Positions 46,411 through 56,257 of a stretch of DNA of 64,000 bases are shown here, piece by piece. This DNA comes from Coriobacteriaceae bacterium AM48-5. GTDB taxonomy: Bacteria; Actinomycetota; Coriobacteriia; Coriobacteriales; Coriobacteriaceae. The DNA is taken from the NCBI GenBank assembly GCA_027669525.1, contig JAQEDJ010000002.1, positions 1-64,000 on the forward strand. Reading direction: 5' to 3'. Positions within the stretch are counted from its first letter, which is position 1. Each line of letters begins with the position of its first letter. The position numbers and the translations under genes are program-made. Below the pieces are notes generated by a model that saw only the letters and a program-made list of their open reading frames with translations, made no database searches and was not told the DNA's origin.

Positions 46411-48267
46411 CTATGCTGCTTCGTCGAACTGCGAGTTATACAGATCGGCGTAGAAGCCGCCCTGGGCGAGCAGCTCGTCGTGCGTGCCCTTCTCGACGAT
46501 GTCGCCGTCGCGAATTACCAAGATCACGTCGGCGTTGCGGATCGTGGACAGGCGGTGCGCGATGACAAAGCTCGTGCGGCCCTGCATCAGCGCATCCATG
46601 GCGCGCTGGATGAGCTCCTCGGTGCGGGTATCGACGTTGGAGGTCGCCTCGTCCAGAATCAGCGCCGGACGGTCGGCCAAAATGGCGCGGGCGATGGTCA
46701 CGAGCTGGCGCTGACCCTGCGACAGGTTAGTGCCCTCCTCGTTGATCATAAAGTCGTAGCCACCGGCGAGCGTATGGATAAAGTGGTCGCAGCGTGCGGC
46801 GCGTGCGGCGGCCTCGACCTCGCCGTCGGTCGCATCGGGGCGTCCGTAGCGGATGTTCTCGCGGATGGTGCCGTTAAACAGCCAGGTGTCCTGCAGCACC
46901 ATGGCAAACTCGCCGCGCAGCGCCGCGCGGTCCCAGTCACGCACGTCGACGCCCTCGACGCGCAGCGAACCGCCGTCCACGTCGTAGAAGCGCTGCAGCA
47001 GCTTAATGAGCGTGGTCTTGCCGGCGCCGGTGGGGCCGACGATGGCGATGGTCTGACCGGGCTGTGCCTCGCAGCTAAAGTCGTGGATGATGGTCTTGTC
47101 GGGCGTGTAGCCAAACTTGACATGGTCAAACTCCACGTGGCCGGGGCGCTTCTCGGGGATCTGCGCGTCGGCCTTCTGCTCCTCCTCGGGCGCGGCCAGG
47201 AACTCAAAGACACGCTCGGTGGCGGCGGCCATCGACTGCATCGTGTTGCTCACATTGCCCAGCTGCTGCACGGGTTGCGTAAAGTTGCGAACGTACTGGA
47301 TAAAGCTCTGGATGTCGCCGGGCGTGGCATTGCCGGTCAGCGCGAGCTGTGCGCCCACCACGACGACGCCCACGTACCCCATGTTGCCCACCAGGCTCAT
47401 AAGCGGCATCATCAGTCCCGACAGGAACTGCGAACGCCAGCCGCTAATAAAGAGTCGGTCGTTTTGACGGTCGAACTCCTCGATCGAGGCTTCGGCGCGG
47501 TCGAACACCTGAATAACGTTCTGGCCGGCAAAATCCTCCTCAATAATGCCGTTGACGGCGCCCAGGACCTGCTGTTGCTCGCGGAAGTACGGCTGCGAGA
47601 AGTGAATCATAACGGTCAGGATAATCGCGGCTGCCGGCAGCGTGAGCACGGTGATGCCGGTGAGCGGCAGACTGATCGAAAGCATCATGACGAGCACGCC
47701 GATAATCTGCGTGACGGACGTAATAAGCTGCGTCACGCTCTGGTTGAGCGACTGTCCGAGCGTATCGACGTCGTTGGTGATGCGGCTGAGCACGTCACCC
47801 TTGCTGTGACCGTTGAAGTAGCTCATCGGCACGACGGCGATCTTGGCGGCGATCTCCTTGCGCATGCGGTAGCAAATCTTTTGCGTGACGCCGGTCATGA
47901 GCCAACCCTGGATCAGACTGCAGGCAGAGCTTGCCAGGTACAGGCAGAGCAAAAAGCCGAGCGTCTTGGCGATCCAGTTAAAGTCGACATCGCCGGTACC
48001 GTTGACCTTGGCAACCAGGCCCTCGAACAGCTTGGTCGTAACCTGGCCAAGTACCTTTGGCCCCACAATATTAAAGATGACCGAGCACACGGCAAAGGCG
48101 ACGGCGGCAAACACGGCAATCTTGTGCTGGCCGATATAGCCGAGCAGCTGCCTCATGGTGCCCTTAAAGTCCTTGGCCTTTTCGCCGCGGCCCATGCCGC
48201 CCATGCGGCCCATGGGACCACGCCGGCGGGTGGGCTTGGGAATCTGAGTCTTGGTCTCGTCTGCCAT
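46411..48267 (-). CDS. ABC exporter half-transporter with canonical ATPase site
   Basis: A 618-residue membrane-ATPase fusion of the multidrug-exporter type. Six hydrophobic helices occupy about residues 55-340. Walker A is GPTGAGKTTLIKLL, the signature LSQGQRQL and Walker B LILDEATSNVD with the catalytic Glu. The N-terminus is rich in Arg, Gly and Met (RRRGPMGRMGGMGRG). Its start overlaps the stop of the upstream exporter gene (TGATG-type overlap at 48267). It likely forms a heterodimer with it. Confidence 0.9.
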   Translation of the reverse strand: MADETKTQIPKPTRRRGPMGRMGGMGRGEKAKDFKGTMRQLLGYIGQHKIAVFAAVAFAVCSVIFNIVGPKVLGQVTTKLFEGLVAKVNGTGDVDFNWIAKTLGFLLCLYLASSACSLIQGWLMTGVTQKICYRMRKEIAAKIAVVPMSYFNGHSKGDVLSRITNDVDTLGQSLNQSVTQLITSVTQIIGVLVMMLSISLPLTGITVLTLPAAAIILTVMIHFSQPYFREQQQVLGAVNGIIEEDFAGQNVIQVFDRAEASIEEFDRQNDRLFISGWRSQFLSGLMMPLMSLVGNMGYVGVVVVGAQLALTGNATPGDIQSFIQYVRNFTQPVQQLGNVSNTMQSMAAATERVFEFLAAPEEEQKADAQIPEKRPGHVEFDHVKFGYTPDKTIIHDFSCEAQPGQTIAIVGPTGAGKTTLIKLLQRFYDVDGGSLRVEGVDVRDWDRAALRGEFAMVLQDTWLFNGTIRENIRYGRPDATDGEVEAAARAARCDHFIHTLAGGYDFMINEEGTNLSQGQRQLVTIARAILADRPALILDEATSNVDTRTEELIQRAMDALMQGRTSFVIAHRLSTIRNADVILVIRDGDIVEKGTHDELLAQGGFYADLYNSQFDEAA

Positions 48268-50633
48268 TAGCGCTCGCCTCCTTCCATAACGGTTGCAATC
48301 TCTTCTTGGGTAAGTCCCAGCTCCTCGGCGGAAAGCTGCGACTGTGCAATCTCCAGGTACGCCGGGCAGTTGTGAAGCAGCTCCTCGTGCGTGCCGGTGC
48401 CCACCACGTGGCCGTCGTCGAGCACGATGATCTGGTCGGCGTGCATGATGGTCGCGATGCGCTGGGCCACGACCACGAGCGCGGCGTCGGTAACGTTTTT
48501 GGCGAGCTCCTCGCGCAGACGCGCGTCGGTCTTGTAGTCGAGGGCGCTAAACGAGTCATCGAACACCACGACCTCGGGCTTCTTGGCCAACGCGCGGGCG
48601 ATGGCCAGACGCTGGCGCTGACCACCCGAAACATTGGAGCCGCCCTGGCTGATGGGGGAGTCGTAGCCGCCCTCGCGCTCGGCGATAAAGTCCTCCGCCT
48701 GGGCGACGCGTGCCGCCTGGCGCATATCCTCGTCACTTACCATGTCGCCAGCAAACTTGAGGTTGCTCTCGATGGTGCCCGAGAACAGGCGCCCCTGCTG
48801 CGGGATGTAACCGATGCGGCGGCGAAGCTCGGAGAGGGTCATATCGCGCACGTCGACGCCGTCGAGCGAAATGCTGCCGCCCGTCACGTCGTACAGGCGC
48901 GGAATCAGCTGCACGAGCGTGGACTTGCCCGAGCCCGTGGAACCAATGATGCCGAGCATCTGGCCGGCGTGCGTGGTGAAGTTTACGCCGCTAATGACGT
49001 CGGCGCGGGCATCGGGATACTGGAAGCTCACGTCACGGAAGGTGAGCTCGCCGCGCGGCGCGCTGGCAGCGGGCAGTTTGGGCGAGGCGGGGTCGTTGAT
49101 GCTCGTGGGGCAGGTGATGACCTCTTCCACGCGCTCGGCTGCGACCTCGGCGCGGGGCAGGATGACCGAAACCATGGTGAGGATCATAAACGCCATGACG
49201 ATCTGCATGGTGTAGGAGATAAACGCCATCATGTTGCCGACCTGCATCACGCCGTCGGACACGCCCTGCGCGCCAAACCAGACGATAAGCACGGTGATGC
49301 AGTTCATGACCAGCATCATGAGCGGCATCATAAAGCTCATGGCGCGGTTGGTGTAGAGCTGCGTGGTCATCAGGTCGAGCGAAGCCTTGTCAAAACGCTC
49401 GAGCTCATGCTCCTCGCGGTTAAACGAGCGGATGGGCATAAGGCCGTCGAGCAGCTCGCGGGCGGTAAGGTTCACGCGGTCCACAAAGCTCTGCATCTTT
49501 TTGAACTTGGGCATGGTGAGGCCCATGAGCACGCCGACGACGGCCGACACCGCGATGATGGCCACGGCGATGGTCCACTCCAGACCGGTGCGGTTAGCCA
49601 GGACACGCATGACAGCGACGATGCCCATGACGGGGGCCATCAGACACATGCGGATAAACAGGGTTGCCGCCATCTGGATCTGCTGAATGTCGTTGGTGCA
49701 GCGGGTGATGAGCGAGGCCTGGCTAAACTTGCCCACCTCGGCCGGCGAGAAGTGCATAACCTTGTTGAAGGTCTCGCGGCGCAGGTCGCGTGCGATGGAA
49801 CAGGCGGTGCGCGACGCCACGGCACCGGTCAGGATGGTGGCGACGAGCGACACAAGGCACAGACCAAACATCGTGGTCGCCATGCGGCCCAGGTAGGCGT
49901 TCTGCACGTCGGCGGGGTCGATGCCTTGCGCCTTGTACTCGTCTTGCACATAGCTCACGGCGCGTTGGGTCACGATGGAGCCCGACATGGAGCCCATTTT
50001 GTCCGCCATATCGTTGGCGCCCTCGACGAGCTTGCCCTGGTCGATTAGGCCGCCTTCAACGCCTAGACGCAGGCTCTTCATGGTGATCTTGCCACCGTCG
50101 GCATCAATCTGCTTTTGCATGTTCTGCGCCGCTGCGGCCTTCTGCTGCATCTCGGCGAGCTGCTCGGGCGTCATCGCCGCCATCTGCTCGGGGGTGGGCA
50201 TGGCCTGGGCGGTGCTGTTGTCTTGTTCGTTGGACGTGCCCATCATGTCGCCCATGGAGCCAGCGTCGATGCCCTGGTTGAGCGAAAGGACGACGGTCTC
50301 GGGCAGGCTCATAATGTCAGCAATCTTGCCGCCATCGGTGCGCTCTTCCTCGGTGCCCTTGTACGTCCGAATGCCGTTGTTGTCTGCCTTGCTAAACACG
50401 GCCTCTACCGCTTTGGCATCCTTGGCGCTCATAAAGAGCTTGAGGTCATCGAGCGATTCGGCGCGAATGGTGTCGGGTACGGGCGAGGCGATGCCGCCTT
50501 GCTGCACGCCCACATCGACGATGTCACTCATATACGTAGGTAGCGCTAGGTCGGCATTGCAGCTGATTACGATAAGCACGATAGCCGTGAGTAGCGCCAG
50601 GATATGCTTTTTAAAGAGCTTGAGAATCCTCAC
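48267..50633 (-). CDS. ABC exporter half-transporter with degenerate ATPase site and large loop
   Basis: A 788-residue partner. Between the first hydrophobic helix (about residues 10-30) and the second lies an insert of about 200 residues (residues 40-245), rich in Met, Gln and Ala (QAMPTPEQMAAMTPEQLAEM). Walker A is GSTGSGKSTLVQ and the signature VSGGQRQR. Walker B reads VVVFDDSFSALD, with Asp in place of the catalytic Glu, the mark of the degenerate site of heterodimeric exporters such as LmrCD or TM287/288. It overlaps the MarR gene stop. Confidence 0.9.
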   Translation of the reverse strand: MRILKLFKKHILALLTAIVLIVISCNADLALPTYMSDIVDVGVQQGGIASPVPDTIRAESLDDLKLFMSAKDAKAVEAVFSKADNNGIRTYKGTEEERTDGGKIADIMSLPETVVLSLNQGIDAGSMGDMMGTSNEQDNSTAQAMPTPEQMAAMTPEQLAEMQQKAAAAQNMQKQIDADGGKITMKSLRLGVEGGLIDQGKLVEGANDMADKMGSMSGSIVTQRAVSYVQDEYKAQGIDPADVQNAYLGRMATTMFGLCLVSLVATILTGAVASRTACSIARDLRRETFNKVMHFSPAEVGKFSQASLITRCTNDIQQIQMAATLFIRMCLMAPVMGIVAVMRVLANRTGLEWTIAVAIIAVSAVVGVLMGLTMPKFKKMQSFVDRVNLTARELLDGLMPIRSFNREEHELERFDKASLDLMTTQLYTNRAMSFMMPLMMLVMNCITVLIVWFGAQGVSDGVMQVGNMMAFISYTMQIVMAFMILTMVSVILPRAEVAAERVEEVITCPTSINDPASPKLPAASAPRGELTFRDVSFQYPDARADVISGVNFTTHAGQMLGIIGSTGSGKSTLVQLIPRLYDVTGGSISLDGVDVRDMTLSELRRRIGYIPQQGRLFSGTIESNLKFAGDMVSDEDMRQAARVAQAEDFIAEREGGYDSPISQGGSNVSGGQRQRLAIARALAKKPEVVVFDDSFSALDYKTDARLREELAKNVTDAALVVVAQRIATIMHADQIIVLDDGHVVGTGTHEELLHNCPAYLEIAQSQLSAEELGLTQEEIATVMEGGER

Positions 50634-51079
50634 TCGGCATCTCTCCTTTCTTGATTGCGATCGATAATTTCGTTGGCACGCCTTAGGAGGCGCACCATCT
50701 CTTGGGTATCTGTTTCGCCGAGCTGCTCGAGGAAGGCTGCGGTGCGGTCCTCGAATTCCCGACGTTTGATTTCGATGACCTGGAATCCCTTGTCGGTCAC
50801 TGTGACGTGTACGCGACGACGGTCGGTCTTTGAGTGCTCGCGCTCGACCCAGCCCTTGGCCTCGAGGGCGCGCAGGATATTGGCGATACGGGCGCTCGAG
50901 ACCCAGGCACGATCGGCGAGTTCGCTCGGCGTGAGCGAGCCGCCGGCGCGCATGAGGGCGCGCATGACGGCCATCTCGCCACCCAGAGCCTGGTCGGCAA
51001 AGCGCGAAACGCGCTGGTGCATGCTGCCAAACTCGGTAAAGAGTTGACGCCCAAGCTCATGGAAATCGGTATCTTCCAC
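50630..51079 (-). CDS. MarR-family repressor of the exporter operon
   Basis: A 149-residue winged-helix protein (LTPSELADRAWVSSARIANI, then EREHSKTDRRRVHVTVTDKG is the wing). It is the first gene of a three-gene unit: its stop overlaps the next start by four bases, and the two ABC genes follow with overlaps. MarR proteins usually repress their own operon and release it on binding a drug-like ligand. GAAAATAGTTTCTAGTG lies upstream as a possible operator. Confidence 0.88.
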   Translation of the reverse strand: MEDTDFHELGRQLFTEFGSMHQRVSRFADQALGGEMAVMRALMRAGGSLTPSELADRAWVSSARIANILRALEAKGWVEREHSKTDRRRVHVTVTDKGFQVIEIKRREFEDRTAAFLEQLGETDTQEMVRLLRRANEIIDRNQERRDAE

Positions 51080-51369
51080 CGAAAACCCCTAACACTAGAA
51101 ACTATTTTCGGTGAAAGATGATACCCCCGCCCAAGCATTCCATTCGGTAGATTTCTAGGCATGTCCCAAAAAACTACTTGGCCGCTAGGCAATATAAAGA
51201 GCGTATAAAGAATTAAAATAATTCAATAATTGTAGCGTTTCAAAGAACTATTATGCCCGCGGTTAGGCGAGGGGTTGTCACCACCATGACGACTGGGACT
51301 CATATAATCGCCACGTGCGATGCTCCAACTTCCCGCAAGGAGACACCTTACATAAAGGGGGATGGAGTC

Positions 51370-52118
51370 ATGGCATTTGACTTCACGGGCAAGACCGCGA
51401 TTGTCACGGGCGGCACTCAGGCATTGGCCTCGAGATTGCCAAGGGCATCGTTGCGGGCGGCGGACACGTCGCGCTCATCGCAAGGAACGCTGCTAAGGGC
51501 GAGGCCGCGGTGGCCGAGCTTGGCGATGGCAACAAGTTCTATCAGCTCGATGTCGCCGATGCACCCAAGGCGCGCGAGACCGTCGAGCAGATTTTTACGG
51601 ACCTGCCACAAACCAACATCCTGATCAACTGCGCTGGCGTCATCAGCACCAAGAAGTTCGACGAGATCGATGACACCGAGTGGCGTCGCACCATCGACAT
51701 CAACCTCAACGGTACCTTTACCATGATGAACGCCGTGTACCCGCACTTTAAGGCGGCCCATGCCGGCACTATCGTCAACGTGAGCTCCGTTGCTGGCAAG
51801 ATCGGTGGCGGCCTGCTCGGCACCGCCGCCTACGCCAGCTCCAAGGCCGGTGTTAACGGTCTAACCAAGGCAGTCGCCAAGGAAGGCGGCAAGTTTGGCG
51901 TCCGCTGCAACGCCGTGTGCCCGTCGCTCACGTTGACCGATATGACCTCGATTCTCTCTGACGAGAACTCTCAGCGCATCATCAACGGTATTCCTCTGGG
52001 CCGCGCCGCCCAGGCCAGCGAGCCTGCGCAGATGGTGCTGTTCTTCGCTTCCGACCTCGCCAGCTTCGTGAACGGCGAGATCGGCGACTGCGACGGTGGC
52101 ATCGTCCTGGACGGGTAA
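51370..52118 (+). CDS. Short-chain dehydrogenase (KduD/gluconate-5-dehydrogenase-like), frameshifted
   Basis: About 249 residues. The NAD(P) motif TGGTQGIGLEIA near residue 14 appears only after one G is restored near 51421. NCAG and the catalytic Tyr-Lys (AAYASSKAGVNGL) are present, and the C-terminus GEIGDCDGGIVLDG is typical of 3-ketoacyl-reductase-like SDRs. A KdgT permease follows, so oxidation/reduction of a keto-deoxy-gluconate or uronate product is inferred. The ribosome site is AAAGGGGGATGG. Confidence 0.82.
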
Positions 52119-52137
52119 TACCCCACGACGATTATTC

Positions 52138-52169
52138 GGCGACGGCTCCTGCGACTCGGGACCGTCGCC
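52138..52169 (+). terminator. Terminator between dehydrogenase and permease
   Basis: The stem GGCGACGG/CCGTCGCC followed by TTCTTTCT; may be partial, letting the permease be co-transcribed. Confidence 0.65.
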
Positions 52170-52226
52170 TTCTTTCTGATATAGGCGCGTGCGGCTACGA
52201 TTCGCATGCATCCAAAGGAGATATAT

Positions 52227-53240
52227 ATGAGTGAATCGACTGCGGTGGAGGCGCCGGCGGCAAAGGAGCCGTTCTTTAAGATGTCCTCCATCCCGGGTGC
52301 CAATATCTTGGTGCCGCTTCTGTTGGGCTGCCTGCTCAACACGCTGTTCCCCGACCTGTTCAAAACGCTCGGCAGCTTTACGCTTGGTATGACCCAGCAG
52401 GGTGCAGGCCCGCTCGTGGGCGCTTTTTTGCTTATCGTCGGTACGACGATTTCGTTTAAGAGTGCTCCTGCCGCCGCTGCCCGCGGCGCCATCATCATCG
52501 CCGTCAAGCAGATCGTGGTCGTTGCCGTGTCGCTGCTCATCCTTTATGTGTTCAACGACAACCTGTTTGGCATCTCGGCCATGGTGATGCTGGCCGCTTG
52601 CACGGGTGCCAACAACGCTATGTACGCTGGACTGATGGGCACCATGGGCAACGAGGCCGAGCGTGGCGCCGTCGCAATCACCACGCTGGTTGTCGGCCCT
52701 CCGGTCACGATGATTGTCCTTGGCGCCGCCGGCCAGGCTCCGATCGGCTGGTCGCTCGTGGGTGCCATCCTGCCGATCGTCGTCGGCATTATTCTGGGCA
52801 ACCTCTTCCCCAGCTTTAAGAAGATGATGGCGCCGGCACTTTCCGCCGTCATCGTGCTCGTCTTCTTTGCCATGGGCTCGACCATGACCTTTGGCCAGCT
52901 CATTAATGGCGGTCTTCCCGGTATTCTGCTCGGCGTGATCTGCTCGGTGGTCTTTGCAATTCCCGTCATCGCGGTCGATAAGCTCACTGGCGGTACGGGT
53001 GTCGCAGGTGCGGCCATTTCGAGCTGCGCCGGAGCCAATGTGGCCACGCCTGCTGCCATGGCAAGCGTCAACGAGGCCATGTACGGCGGTGCGGTGCTCG
53101 CGACGGCCACGGCACAGGTTGCTGCCTGTGCTATCGTGACGGCCATTTTGACCCCGCTGGTCACCAGCTGGTGCCACAAGCATTTTGAGGGCCAGGGCCA
53201 CAGCAAGGCAACGACCGACAAGGCCGCCGCAGCCGCCTAA
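52227..53240 (+). CDS. 2-keto-3-deoxygluconate permease family (KdgT-like)
   Basis: A 337-residue membrane transporter with about 10 hydrophobic helices. It contains the family segments LVGAFLLIVGTTISFK and GGTGVAGAAISSCAGANVAT. KdgT imports 2-keto-3-deoxygluconate by proton symport. Together with the dehydrogenase upstream it forms a small hexuronate or ketodeoxygluconate unit. AAAGGAGATATAT precedes the start at 52227. A hairpin terminator follows. Confidence 0.83.
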   Translation: MSESTAVEAPAAKEPFFKMSSIPGANILVPLLLGCLLNTLFPDLFKTLGSFTLGMTQQGAGPLVGAFLLIVGTTISFKSAPAAAARGAIIIAVKQIVVVAVSLLILYVFNDNLFGISAMVMLAACTGANNAMYAGLMGTMGNEAERGAVAITTLVVGPPVTMIVLGAAGQAPIGWSLVGAILPIVVGIILGNLFPSFKKMMAPALSAVIVLVFFAMGSTMTFGQLINGGLPGILLGVICSVVFAIPVIAVDKLTGGTGVAGAAISSCAGANVATPAAMASVNEAMYGGAVLATATAQVAACAIVTAILTPLVTSWCHKHFEGQGHSKATTDKAAAAA

Positions 53241-53280
53241 TGCCAAGCGGCAATCAAAGCTAAATAACTAGCCATGCCAC

Positions 53281-53314
53281 AGGGCGGCCCCGGGGGAAAT
53301 CCCGTGGCCGCCCT
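53281..53314 (+). terminator. Terminator after the KdgT-like gene
   Basis: AGGGCGGCC paired with GGCCGCCCT around a CCGGGGGAAATCCCG loop. Confidence 0.75.
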
Positions 53315-53709
53315 GCAGTTTCTGTGGGGTCTCTGGGGCACTTTACCCTGCTAAAACTGGCATAACAGCTAGAGTGAACGTCGTACAAAGGCAAGGAAAA
53401 ATACCAAACAAATCGGTGAACGGTAGTTGTTCGCGCTCGCATTTCCTGCGGGTTTGTAAAAAACGCCTTTATGATATAAAAAAAGAAACATATAACAGCC
53501 CTGATGAAGGGGGTGGCTATGTTATCCTTCTCAAACGGGTGAAATCTTGGGTTTTGGGTTGCAGTTCCAAGGTGGACAAACGTTTTCCCTGCACCGACGT
53601 GTGGTGAAGAACGGAAGAAGCCGGTAGTGCAAGCCGATAATTCAAGAATTCAATAAGCAGCGGTGTGAGAGAGCGCCGCATTACACGTAACTAGGAGCGT
53701 GGTTACACA
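53315..53709 (+). promoter_or_regulatory. Upstream region of pyruvate formate-lyase
   Basis: About 395 bp without a supported gene. It contains CCTGCGGGTTT at 53445-53455 (same string as the class A core), an AT-rich run, and a hairpin ATAACAGCC/GGCTATGTTAT near 53491-53525. A 77-codon frame at 53374-53607 has no ribosome site and no family look. Confidence 0.4.
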
Positions 53710-55761
53710 ATGCAGGAGGCATGGGAAGGCTTCAAGGAAGGCATCTGGACGGGAGAGGTTGACGTCCGAGACTTCATCCAGAAGAACTACACCCCCTACG
53801 AGGGCGACGAGTCGTTCCTCGCCGGTCCGACCGAGCGTACCAAGGAGCTGTGGGGCGAGGTTCTCGACCTGCTGCTTAAGGAGCGTGAGCAGGGCGGTGT
53901 CCTCGATATGGACACCAAGACCGTCACGGGTATCGTGAGCCACCCCGCTGGCTACATCGATAACGCCCACCGCGATAAGGAGACCATTGTTGGCCTCCAG
54001 ACCGACAAGCCGCTCAAGCGCGCTCTGCACGTCAACGGCGGTATCCGCATCGCTTGCCAGGCTGCCAGCCAGCACGGCTACAAGATCGACGAGAACGTTG
54101 TCGAGCGCTACACCTTTGAGCGCAAGACCCACAACGCTGGCGTCTTCGATGTTTACACCCCCGAGATGCGTGCTTGCCGCTCGGCTCACATCATCACCGG
54201 TCTGCCCGATGGCTATGGCCGCGGCCGCATCATCGGCGACTACCGTCGTGTTGCCCTGTACGGCGTCGACTACCTGATCAAGGACAAGGAGGCCCAGAAG
54301 GCTTCCACCCCGACGGTCATGACCGCCGACAACATCCGCGATCGTGAGGAGCTGCAGGAGCAGATCCGCGCCCTCGGCGAGCTCAAGATGATGGCCGAGA
54401 CCTATGGTTTCGATATTTCCAACCCTGCTACCAACACGCAGGAGGCCATCCAGTGGATGTACTTCGCCTACCTCGCTTCCGTTAAGGAGCAGAACGGCGC
54501 CGCTATGTCCATCGGCCGTACCTCTACGTTCATCGACATCTACGCTGAGCGCGACCTTGCCAACGGTACCTTCACCGAGGAGCAGATTCAGGAGTTCGTG
54601 GATCACTTCATCATGAAGCTCCGCATGGTCAAGTTTGCCCGTACCCCCGAGTACCAGGCCCTGTTCACCGGCGATCCGCAGTGGGTCACCGAGTCCATCG
54701 GCGGCATGGGCGTCGACGGCCGTACGCTCGTTACCAAGATGAGCTACCGCTACCTGCACACGCTCGAGAACATGGGCACCAGCCCCGAGCCCAACATGAC
54801 CGTTCTGTGGTCGACCCGTCTGCCCGAGAACTTCAAGAAGTTCTGCGCCAAGACTTCTGTCGCCAGCTCCTCGATCCAGTACGAGAACGACGACCTCATG
54901 CGCGTTTACCACGGCGACGACTACGGCATCGCCTGCTGCGTGTCCTCCATGCGCATCGGCAAGGAGATGCAGTTCTTCGGCGCTCGCGCCAACCTGGCCA
55001 AGTGCCTGCTGTACGCACTCAACGGCGGTGTTGACGAGGTCTCCAAGAAGCAGGTCGGCCCCAAGTATCGCGCCGTCGAGGGCGATACGCTCGATTACGA
55101 CGACGTTGTGGCCAAGTACAACGATATGATGAAGTGGCTCGCTGGCGTGTACGTCAACTCGCTGAACATCATTCACTACATGCACGATAAGTACTGCTAC
55201 GAGCGCATCCAGATGGCTCTGCACGACAAGCACGTGCACCGCTGGTTCGCTACGGGCATCGCTGGCCTTTCCGTCGTGGCTGACTCCCTGTCCGCCATCA
55301 AGTACGCCAAGGTCCACCCCGTCCGCGACGAGAACGGCATCATCGTCGACTTCGAGACCGAGGGCGAGTTCCCCAAGTACGGTAACGACGACGACCGCGT
55401 CGACCAGATCGCTCACGACGTTGTGCACCAGTTCATGGAGTACATCCGCATGAACGACACCTACCGCAACTCCGTGCCCACGACCTCGGTTCTGACCATT
55501 ACCTCCAACGTCGTGTACGGTAAGAAGACCGGCTCCACGCCCGACGGCCGCAAGGCTGGCCAGCCGTTCGCCCCGGGTGCTAACCCCATGCACAAGCGCG
55601 ATAGCCACGGCGCCATCGCTTCGCTGTCTTCGGTTTCCAAGCTCCCGTTCCGCGATGCTCAGGACGGCATCTCCAACACCTTCTCCATCATTCCGAGTGC
55701 GCTCGGCAAGGAGGATCAGGTGTTCTTTGGCGATATCGACCTTGATCAGCTGGGCGAGTAA
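53710..55761 (+). CDS. pflB: Pyruvate formate-lyase core protein lacking the glycyl-radical domain
   Basis: A 683-residue PFL catalytic barrel that cleaves pyruvate with CoA to acetyl-CoA and formate. It carries the active-site Cys pair in IACCVSSM (about residue 407) and the usual substrate segments ([38 protein letters not shown]). It stops right after [20 protein letters not shown], where full-length PFL of about 760 residues would go on to the glycyl-radical domain. That domain is encoded by the next gene. The missing part is not due to a frameshift. Confidence 0.92.
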   Translation: MQEAWEGFKEGIWTGEVDVRDFIQKNYTPYEGDESFLAGPTERTKELWGEVLDLLLKEREQGGVLDMDTKTVTGIVSHPAGYIDNAHRDKETIVGLQTDKPLKRALHVNGGIRIACQAASQHGYKIDENVVERYTFERKTHNAGVFDVYTPEMRACRSAHIITGLPDGYGRGRIIGDYRRVALYGVDYLIKDKEAQKASTPTVMTADNIRDREELQEQIRALGELKMMAETYGFDISNPATNTQEAIQWMYFAYLASVKEQNGAAMSIGRTSTFIDIYAERDLANGTFTEEQIQEFVDHFIMKLRMVKFARTPEYQALFTGDPQWVTESIGGMGVDGRTLVTKMSYRYLHTLENMGTSPEPNMTVLWSTRLPENFKKFCAKTSVASSSIQYENDDLMRVYHGDDYGIACCVSSMRIGKEMQFFGARANLAKCLLYALNGGVDEVSKKQVGPKYRAVEGDTLDYDDVVAKYNDMMKWLAGVYVNSLNIIHYMHDKYCYERIQMALHDKHVHRWFATGIAGLSVVADSLSAIKYAKVHPVRDENGIIVDFETEGEFPKYGNDDDRVDQIAHDVVHQFMEYIRMNDTYRNSVPTTSVLTITSNVVYGKKTGSTPDGRKAGQPFAPGANPMHKRDSHGAIASLSSVSKLPFRDAQDGISNTFSIIPSALGKEDQVFFGDIDLDQLGE

Positions 55762-55763
55762 CT

Positions 55764-55823
55764 ATTGTTAGTGCTATACTAACAATAACGATTACTGATT
55801 AGTGCGCCGGTTTCGGCCGGCGC
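55764..55823 (+). promoter_or_regulatory. Two hairpins between PFL core and glycyl-radical genes
   Basis: ATTGTTAG..CTAACAAT (55764-55786) and GCGCCGG..CCGGCGC (55804-55823) separate the two halves of PFL. They may protect or process the mRNA and so set the ratio of the subunits. Confidence 0.6.
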
Positions 55824-55846
55824 CTATCAATCGAAGGAGACACATT

Positions 55847-56098
55847 ATGAAGGTTTCTGAAGTTTCCGAGACTCAGGCCGATAACCTGGTCCACATGCTC
55901 GACGCTTACGCCGAGAAGGGTGGCCACCACCTGAACATCAACGTCTTCAACCGTGAGACGCTGCTCGACGCTCAGGCTCACCCCGAGAAGTACCCGCAGC
56001 TGACCATCCGCGTTTCCGGCTACGCCGTGAACTTCCACACGCTCACCAAGGAGCAGCAGGACGAGGTCATTTCGCGTACCTTCCACAACAAGTTCTAA
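55847..56098 (+). CDS. grcA: Autonomous glycyl-radical protein (PFL C-terminal domain, GrcA-like)
   Basis: An 83-residue protein equal to the last part of [23 protein letters not shown], then the radical-site segment RVSGYAVNF with the Gly, and a C-terminal [18 protein letters not shown]. coli GrcA (YfiD) is a stand-alone spare of this domain; here it appears to be the only source of the glycyl radical for the truncated PFL core encoded 85 bp upstream. AAGGAGACACATT is the ribosome site. The PFL activase at 57689 would install the radical. Confidence 0.92.
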   Translation: MKVSEVSETQADNLVHMLDAYAEKGGHHLNINVFNRETLLDAQAHPEKYPQLTIRVSGYAVNFHTLTKEQQDEVISRTFHNKF

Positions 56099-56117
56099 AG
56101 GGACTCAACTCCCACCA

Positions 56118-56219
56118 GAGACCCGGTAAGGCCTACGCACTTTGCCTCTCAAACGTCCTCGCCGCTTCGCGGCTGCGGAATGTTTGCGAGACAAAGTGCT
56201 CCCGGCCTTGCCGGGTCTC
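56118..56219. repeat. Variable-arm hairpin element, class B, copy 2
   Basis: Arms 56118-56154 and 56182-56219 pair over about 37 bp with few mismatches (GAGACCCGG-AAGGCC..CACTTTG-CTC-CAAAC). Between them: GTCCTCG, a small CCGC/GCGG hairpin and CTGCGGAATG. GTCGCCCTTTAGG follows. Confidence 0.75.
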
Positions 56220-56257
56220 CTGCGTTGTCGCCCTTTAGGGAACCACGCTAAATTAAA

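Noticed and set aside
46267-48270. 667-codon open frame antisense to the ABC exporter
   Set aside because: Shadow of a well-supported exporter gene; low-complexity composition and no ribosome site.
53374-53607. 77-codon frame before pflB
   Set aside because: No ribosome site, odd composition, and it overlaps hairpins and the likely pfl leader.
53650-55608. 652-codon open frame antisense to pflB
   Set aside because: Shadow of pflB; the opposite strand holds all PFL motifs.
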